A stretch of DNA of 64,000 nt from the NCBI RefSeq assembly GCF_003362755.1, contig NZ_QKRA01000003.1:372001-436000 (forward strand), read 5' to 3'. Shown here piece by piece: positions 59,459-64,000 of this stretch. Within the stretch, counting starts at the first letter, position 1, and every line of letters begins with the position of its first letter. The notes under the pieces were generated by a model. The model was not told where the DNA came from. It worked only from the letters and a program-made list of their open reading frames with translations, and did not search any database. The DNA comes from Marinomonas piezotolerans (GTDB lineage Bacteria > Pseudomonadota > Gammaproteobacteria > Pseudomonadales > Marinomonadaceae). The position numbers were made by a program, and so were the translations under genes.

Positions 59459-59970
59459 AGGCATGGTTAAGCAATCAATTTCAGCAAAGCCCGACGCTCT
59501 ATGCGGTTTGGCTAGCATATAAAAGTCGCTCGACGCGTGAACAAGCGTTAATGTTCGTTGCAGCATTAGCAATCATGTTTATGCTGCTATTTTATGTTGT
59601 CTGGTTGCCAGCGAGTGAGGCAAAGCAACAAGCTGTCCAGCGATTAGAGGATGCGAACCGGCAATATCAATTGCTATCTATGAATGCTGAACAACTGGTG
59701 CGGAATTCTAGACAAAGTAAAGGGTTGCAAGACAGGTCAGCAGAAGCCTTGCGTAATGTCGCGAGTCAGGCAGCAGGTCAAGCTAAGCTGTCCGCCGATA
59801 GAGTCAGTGTAGATGGAGATAGTCGTTTACAACTATGGGGCAGTAATGTGCCATTCTCTGCAGTGTCCGCTTGGTTGGGAATATTAGCAAAGCAGCAGGT
59901 CATCATTCATGCATTTCAGTTGGAGCGGGTGTCGCCGGGTAAAGTGAATATTCGCTTTACTCTAGACTAA
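59455..59970 (+). CDS. gspM: Type II secretion protein GspM
   Basis: A 171-residue protein with one transmembrane helix (residues about 40-58, FVAALAIMFMLLFYVVWLP) and a periplasmic ferredoxin-like part, the layout of GspM, which binds GspL. It is the last gene of the cluster; no prepilin peptidase gene (gspO) follows. It converges on fau with a 6-bp gap and no hairpin, so transcription may run into fau antisense. Confidence 0.85.
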   Translation: MKAWLSNQFQQSPTLYAVWLAYKSRSTREQALMFVAALAIMFMLLFYVVWLPASEAKQQAVQRLEDANRQYQLLSMNAEQLVRNSRQSKGLQDRSAEALRNVASQAAGQAKLSADRVSVDGDSRLQLWGSNVPFSAVSAWLGILAKQQVIIHAFQLERVSPGKVNIRFTLD

Positions 59971-59976
59971 CCACCT

Positions 59977-60543
59977 CTAGCGGTCACAACGAATAAAACG
60001 TGTCGGGGTTAGAATCCCAGCTAATGGAACATCCCATGAAGCCGTGGGTAGTTCTGTTACTTCTTGGCAGTCATGGGCCAACCCAATTAGCTTTGTTCGC
60101 TTGGCTTTGTGTTCAAACGTACGATCATAAAAGCCGCCACCCATTCCGAGGCGATCACCTTTCTTGTCAAAGCCTACCAACGGCATGAGTACGTAATCCA
60201 TTTCCTCGCCGCTGAGGGGAGTAGAGTCAATTGGCTCTAAAATACCAAAGCGATTTTCTTGCCATTGTGAAGTTTGGGTGTAGCGTGCAAAAACTAAGGC
60301 CTGACCATTCAACACTGGTAGAAAAACATTCATGTTATTAGACCAACACCATTGGCAGATTTCGGCAGGCGAGATTTCACCATCGTTAGTGAGATAAAGC
60401 GCTAAATGACTGTGTGGAGTAGGTGAGAGAGCATCTAAGAATTGACTTAGCACGTCATGCGCTGCATCGCTTTGTTGTGCATTAGTAAGTTGCTTGCGCT
60501 TTTGACGAAGTTCGTATCGGAGTGTTTGGCGATCGAGAGTCAT
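59977..60543 (-). CDS. fau: 5-formyltetrahydrofolate cyclo-ligase
   Basis: A 188-residue enzyme (E. coli YgfA). RYELRQKRKQL near the start binds ATP, and the closing motif RLGMGGGFYDRTF is the substrate loop. It converts 5-formyl-THF to 5,10-methenyl-THF with ATP. As in enterobacteria and pseudomonads, it lies directly behind the 6S RNA gene and is likely part of its primary transcript. Confidence 0.93.
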   Translation of the reverse strand: MTLDRQTLRYELRQKRKQLTNAQQSDAAHDVLSQFLDALSPTPHSHLALYLTNDGEISPAEICQWCWSNNMNVFLPVLNGQALVFARYTQTSQWQENRFGILEPIDSTPLSGEEMDYVLMPLVGFDKKGDRLGMGGGFYDRTFEHKAKRTKLIGLAHDCQEVTELPTASWDVPLAGILTPTRFIRCDR

Positions 60544-60553
60544 AAAAAAGAGT

Positions 60554-60727
60554 TTCCCAAGTTGCCGTTTCGGCTATTGGCCTTGAACCCAGTGGTTCAA
60601 GGTGGAATTCGCTGAGGGTCTTTAGGCTTTCCGACGCACGGACATGCTCACCGAACCTACAGGCTCATTCCGGGGCATTACTCATAGGCTCAAGGGCGTT
60701 AAGCCGCTTCGAACAACCCAGGAAACA
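60554..60727 (-). ncRNA. ssrS: 6S RNA
   Basis: About 174 nt on the minus strand between zapA and fau. Conserved blocks of gammaproteobacterial 6S RNA occur in order: GTTCGAAGCGG, CCTTGAGCC, GGTGAGCATG, CGTCGGAAAGCCT, and the CCACCTTGAACCA / GGGTTCAAGG hairpin. The ends pair (CCTGGGTTG with CAACTTGGG), closing the long rod with its central bulge. 6S RNA binds sigma70 RNA polymerase by imitating an open promoter and slows transcription in stationary phase. A -10 TATACT (60734-60739) stands seven bases upstream. Exact ends are estimates. Confidence 0.93.
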
Positions 60728-60733
60728 CAGCCA

Positions 60734-60739
60734 GTATAG
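60734..60739 (-). promoter_or_regulatory. -10 element of the 6S RNA promoter
   Basis: TATACT on the minus strand lies about seven bases before the predicted 6S RNA 5' end and matches five of six consensus positions. The -35 element is not clear. Confidence 0.6.
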
Positions 60740-60851
60740 GGCAATGCTATATAAAAATCATCTTAGATTTCTGAAGCTTAGTGCCACTACATGAAGATTT
60801 TTCGTGAACAAATCTCTTGCTAAAAGCCAAGTCGCTATGCTGCTTAGTAAG

Positions 60852-61145
60852 TTAGATGGCTTTTGTTTGCTGCCCAAGCGCCGCGTCAAGCTGAGAAGTC
60901 AGCTCTCTAAGCTGCTGTTCATTTGAGCGCGCATAGCGTCGACTGGATAGCAAATCATGGGTAATATTTAAAGCGGCAATGATGGCAATTTTCTCAAGAC
61001 CAATGACTTTTCCACTTGCGCGTAGCTCGCGCATCTGGTTATTCAAATACTCTGAAGCTTCTTTTAATTCTGCTTCGTGACCTTTTGGACAATTTATATT
61101 AAAAGACTTGCCCAGAATGTCGACAGTAACAGTTGGCTTTTCCAT
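60852..61145 (-). CDS. zapA: Cell division protein ZapA
   Basis: A 97-residue FtsZ-associated protein. VDILGKSFNINCP is the N-terminal domain and the C-terminal half (from LEKIAIIAALNITHDLL) is a coiled coil ending in AALGQQTKAI. ZapA bundles FtsZ at the Z-ring. The ATG at 61145 has GGAG upstream; a farther start would add 24 residues not seen in the family. It precedes the 6S RNA gene on the same strand. Confidence 0.92.
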   Translation of the reverse strand: MEKPTVTVDILGKSFNINCPKGHEAELKEASEYLNNQMRELRASGKVIGLEKIAIIAALNITHDLLSSRRYARSNEQQLRELTSQLDAALGQQTKAI

Positions 61146-61293
61146 GGTATCTCCGACAGCTTTGTTAGGCGCTACGCTAATGAATTGTATTTTCGTTATT
61201 TTCGCAACGAATAACATTTTATGCCGCTGGTAAATTCGTTACAATTGCCGATTAATCAAATCCACCCAATATTTATAGTAAATTGACATAAAA

Positions 61294-62389
61294 ATGGAAA
61301 TAAATCCGATACTTTTGAAGATCAAAGACCTTACCGAGCGTACTAAAGTGCTTCGGGGGTATCTTTGACTACGATGCGAAGAACGAACGACTTGAAGAAG
61401 TTAGCCGCGAATTAGAAGATCCTGATGTCTGGAATGATCCCGACTATGCTCAAAAGCTCGGTAAAGAGCGCTCTTCACTAGAAGCGATTGTTTCCACGAT
61501 CGATAATTTAGAGTCGGGCGTAGAAGACGCTCAAATGCTGCTTGATATGGCAGTAGAAGAAAACGATGAAGACTCCGTAGAAGCGGTAAAGCTGGAGTTA
61601 GATGACCTCGACAGCCAGCTCGCAACGCTAGAGTTTCGTCGAATGTTTTCTCAGGAGATGGACCCCAATAACGCTTTCCTAGATATTCAGTCTGGATCAG
61701 GTGGTACCGAAGCACAAGATTGGGCCAATATTTTGCTACGTATGTACTTACGCTGGGGCGAAGAGAAAGGCTTCAAAGTTGATCTTGTGGAGGTGTCCGC
61801 GGGAGATGTTGCTGGCATAAAATCGGCAACCATTCGATTTGAAGGTGAATATGCGTTTGGATGGTTAAGAACCGAAACGGGAGTGCACCGTCTTGTACGT
61901 AAGTCGCCTTTTGATTCCGGTAACCGCCGCCATACGTCCTTTGCATCGGTGTTTGTGTCGCCAGAAATTGATGACAACGTAGACATTGATATCAATCCAG
62001 CAGACCTTCGCACCGACACTTATCGCTCTTCTGGAGCTGGTGGTCAGCACGTCAATACGACTGACTCCGCTGTTCGTATTACTCACGTGCCGTCAGGGAT
62101 TGTGGTGCAATGTCAAAACCAACGTTCTCAACATGCAAACCGTGATTTCGCGATGAAGCAGTTGCGTGCCAAGCTGTATGAAATGGAAATGCAAAAACGC
62201 TCAGAAGCGGCGCAGGCGATGGAAGACAGTAAGTCGGACATCGGTTGGGGGAGCCAGATTCGTTCGTATGTATTGGATTCGTCTCGTATCAAGGATTTGA
62301 GGACTGGCGTAGAAACATCTAACACTGGCGCAGTGTTAGATGGCAATTTAGATCAATTTATCGTGGCGAGCCTTAAGCAAGGCCTTTAA
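61294..62389 (+). CDS. prfB: Peptide chain release factor 2 (with programmed +1 frameshift)
   Basis: Translation begins at ATG 61294 ([16 protein letters not shown]) and meets TGA at 61366-61368. The frame shifts +1 at CTT-TGA-C and continues to TAA at 62389, giving a 364-residue RF2. The stop-recognition motif is in KSPFDSG and the catalytic GGQ in [15 protein letters not shown]2 terminates at UGA and UAA. The in-frame UGA makes synthesis self-limiting, because abundant RF2 ends translation there. Confidence 0.96.
61355..61369 (+). promoter_or_regulatory. prfB programmed frameshift signal
   Basis: GGGGG (61355-61359), an internal Shine-Dalgarno-like element, is followed three bases later by CTT TGA C (61363-61369), the same arrangement as E. 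coli prfB. Slippage on CTT into the +1 frame (reading GAC) bypasses the TGA. Confidence 0.95.
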
Positions 62390-62427
62390 CGCACTAAACC
62401 AATTTGAAAAGAGTAGATTACAGAATC

Positions 62428-63930
62428 ATGTCTAACGAAACTCAAAACGAGACCAGCGCAAGTACTGAAGATAACCGTTTAGTGGCGGAGCGCCGTGCCA
62501 AGCTTGAAGCCATTCGTGCTGAGCGTAATGCCTTTCCTAATACATTTCGCCGCGATGCTTATGCTGCGGATTTACAGGCGGAATTTGCTGGCCTCGATAA
62601 ACCCGAGCTAGAAGAAAAGAATCATGTCGTCAGCATTGCGGGTCGAATCGTTCGTAATCGGGGTGCGTTTATGCTGCTCCAAGACATGAGCGGACAAATT
62701 CAAGCGTATGTCAATCGGAAAGCGTTGGCACCTGAAGTGTTAAAAGAAATTAAGAGTTGGGATTTGGGTGACATCATTGGTGTGACGGGGCCTGTCCACA
62801 AGTCAGGTAAAGGGGATTTGTACGTTGACATGCAATCGGTTGAATTGCTTACCAAATCACTTCGTCCGTTGCCAGATAAACACCATGGCTTAGCCGACAT
62901 GGAAATGCGTTACCGTCAGCGCTATGTTGATCTGATTGTGAACGAAGAGTCTCGCAATACTTTTCAAGTGCGCTCAAAAATCATTTCTACGATTCGTCGC
63001 TTCCTAGAAGATCGTCGTTTTATGGAAGTAGAGACGCCCATGTTACAAACGATACCCGGTGGTGCTTCTGCGCGTCCATTTGTGACGCACCATAATGCAA
63101 TGGATATGGATATGTTTTTGCGTATCGCCCCAGAGCTTTACTTGAAGCGTTTGGTTGTCGGTGGCTTCGAGCGTGTGTTCGAGATTAACCGCAATTTCCG
63201 TAATGAAGGGGTGTCCACTCGTCATAACCCTGAATTCACTATGATCGAATTCTATCAAGCCTATGCAGACTACAAAGACCTGATGGACCTGACAGAAGAA
63301 ATGCTTCGTACGGTATCAGAAGCAGTGTTAGGTAAAACGGTTGTTCAGTATGGTGAGTACGAATTTGATTTTGGTGCGCCGTTTGTGCGTATGACTATGC
63401 TTGAGGCGATTTTACATTACAATCCAGAGCTGACGGCTGATGATTTGTCCACAGTGGAGAAGGCGACGGCTGTTGCTAAGAAACTGCATATTGATGTTCA
63501 GCCGATTTGGGGACTGGGTAAACTGTGGACTGAAATCTTTGAAGAGACGGCTGAAAGCAAGTTGATTCAACCGACTTTCATCACTGAGTACCCAGCTGAA
63601 GTATCCCCTCTGGCGCGTCGTAACGATGACAATGAATTCATTACTGATCGTTTTGAGTTTTTCGTTGGCGGTCGTGAGATTGCAAATGGCTTCTCGGAGC
63701 TTAACGATGCAGAAGACCAAGCGGCACGCTTCCGTCGTCAAGTAGAAGAGAAAGATGCGGGTGACGATGAAGCCATGCACTACGATGCAGATTACATTAA
63801 TGCATTGGAGTACGGCCTACCACCAACCGCTGGCCAAGGTATTGGTATTGATCGTCTAGTAATGTTGTTTACCGATTCTCCATCTATTCGTGATGTATTG
63901 TTGTTCCCTCATATGCGTCCTCAGGACTGA
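62428..63930 (+). CDS. lysS: Lysyl-tRNA synthetase, class II
   Basis: A 500-residue class II synthetase. After an N-terminal OB fold ([20 protein letters not shown]) come motif 1 ([17 protein letters not shown]), motif 2 ([20 protein letters not shown]) and motif 3 ([18 protein letters not shown]). It charges tRNA-Lys. The ATG at 62428 is preferred over an earlier in-frame TTG. It lies 38 bp after prfB; prfB-lysS is a common operon. Confidence 0.97.
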   Translation: MSNETQNETSASTEDNRLVAERRAKLEAIRAERNAFPNTFRRDAYAADLQAEFAGLDKPELEEKNHVVSIAGRIVRNRGAFMLLQDMSGQIQAYVNRKALAPEVLKEIKSWDLGDIIGVTGPVHKSGKGDLYVDMQSVELLTKSLRPLPDKHHGLADMEMRYRQRYVDLIVNEESRNTFQVRSKIISTIRRFLEDRRFMEVETPMLQTIPGGASARPFVTHHNAMDMDMFLRIAPELYLKRLVVGGFERVFEINRNFRNEGVSTRHNPEFTMIEFYQAYADYKDLMDLTEEMLRTVSEAVLGKTVVQYGEYEFDFGAPFVRMTMLEAILHYNPELTADDLSTVEKATAVAKKLHIDVQPIWGLGKLWTEIFEETAESKLIQPTFITEYPAEVSPLARRNDDNEFITDRFEFFVGGREIANGFSELNDAEDQAARFRRQVEEKDAGDDEAMHYDADYINALEYGLPPTAGQGIGIDRLVMLFTDSPSIRDVLLFPHMRPQD

Positions 63931-63965
63931 TTGAGGCTCCTTACTTATCACGTGTTTGATTTTGT

Positions 63966-63993
63966 ATAAGGCCTCTTTACGAGGCCTTATTTT
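63966..63993 (+). terminator. Terminator after lysS
   Basis: ATAAGGCCTC (63966-63975) pairs with GAGGCCTTAT (63981-63990) around a 5-base loop, followed by TTT. It ends the prfB-lysS unit. Confidence 0.85.
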
Positions 63994-64000
63994 ATGGTTT

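Noticed and set aside
61294..61368. prfB as a broken gene
   Set aside because: The TGA lies in the conserved programmed frameshift signal, so it is regulatory and not a lesion.

Overview
The window looks like chromosomal DNA of a free-living, probably marine gammaproteobacterium. Base composition is moderate. Gene content and order fit the class: zapA and fau flank a 6S RNA, prfB carries the +1 frameshift, there is a YebG with a LexA box, a complete KDO set and a type II secretion (T2SS) cluster. A Fur-box/FagA/fumC unit and an AraC-type arginine regulator beside gdhB and an Aot-like transporter recall pseudomonads and Oceanospirillales. The exact genus is inference. I found no tRNA, rRNA, IS element, prophage or CRISPR array.

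Layout. 1-9.3 kb: a partial SRPBCC-like protein, a cytochrome b561, SOS-type yebG, an MscS-like channel, a YceB-like lipoprotein, slyD, the iron-responsive fagA-fumC pair, a YgeA-type Asp/Glu racemase and katG. 9.3-20.6 kb: a DUF3820 protein, a PepSY/DUF2946-like pair, MAPEG, LysR divergent from the formaldehyde pair adhC-fghA, a chemoreceptor, SDR, alpha/beta hydrolase, HlyU and an MFS pump. 20.8-24.6 kb: an RNase J-like beta-CASP nuclease, argC and sbmA.

24.8-40.1 kb is largely an arginine/glutamate module: aruC/astC-type aminotransferase and the giant NAD-glutamate dehydrogenase on the minus strand, a divergent GATase1-AraC regulator, a four-gene basic amino acid ABC importer, a PII protein and, farther on, astE. 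A tandem direct repeat resembling the Pseudomonas ArgR operator lies between gdhB and the regulator. hemE, a DUF2927 protein and a Nudix hydrolase are interspersed.

40.2-60 kb is envelope biogenesis: znuA with an eleven-unit histidine-rich repeat, kdsD-kdsA-kdsC-kdsB, then gspN-C-D and gspE-F-G-H-I-J-K-L-M. Between gspD and gspE sits a cassette of three envelope genes: a TraF_2-like outer-membrane protein, a lipoprotein and a predicted beta-barrel. The lipoprotein gene is split by an exact 32-bp tandem duplication that shifts the frame and creates a TTGA stop/start overlap. I consider this cassette and its break the most interesting feature of the window. 60-64 kb: fau, 6S RNA and zapA on the minus strand, then prfB-lysS on the plus strand.
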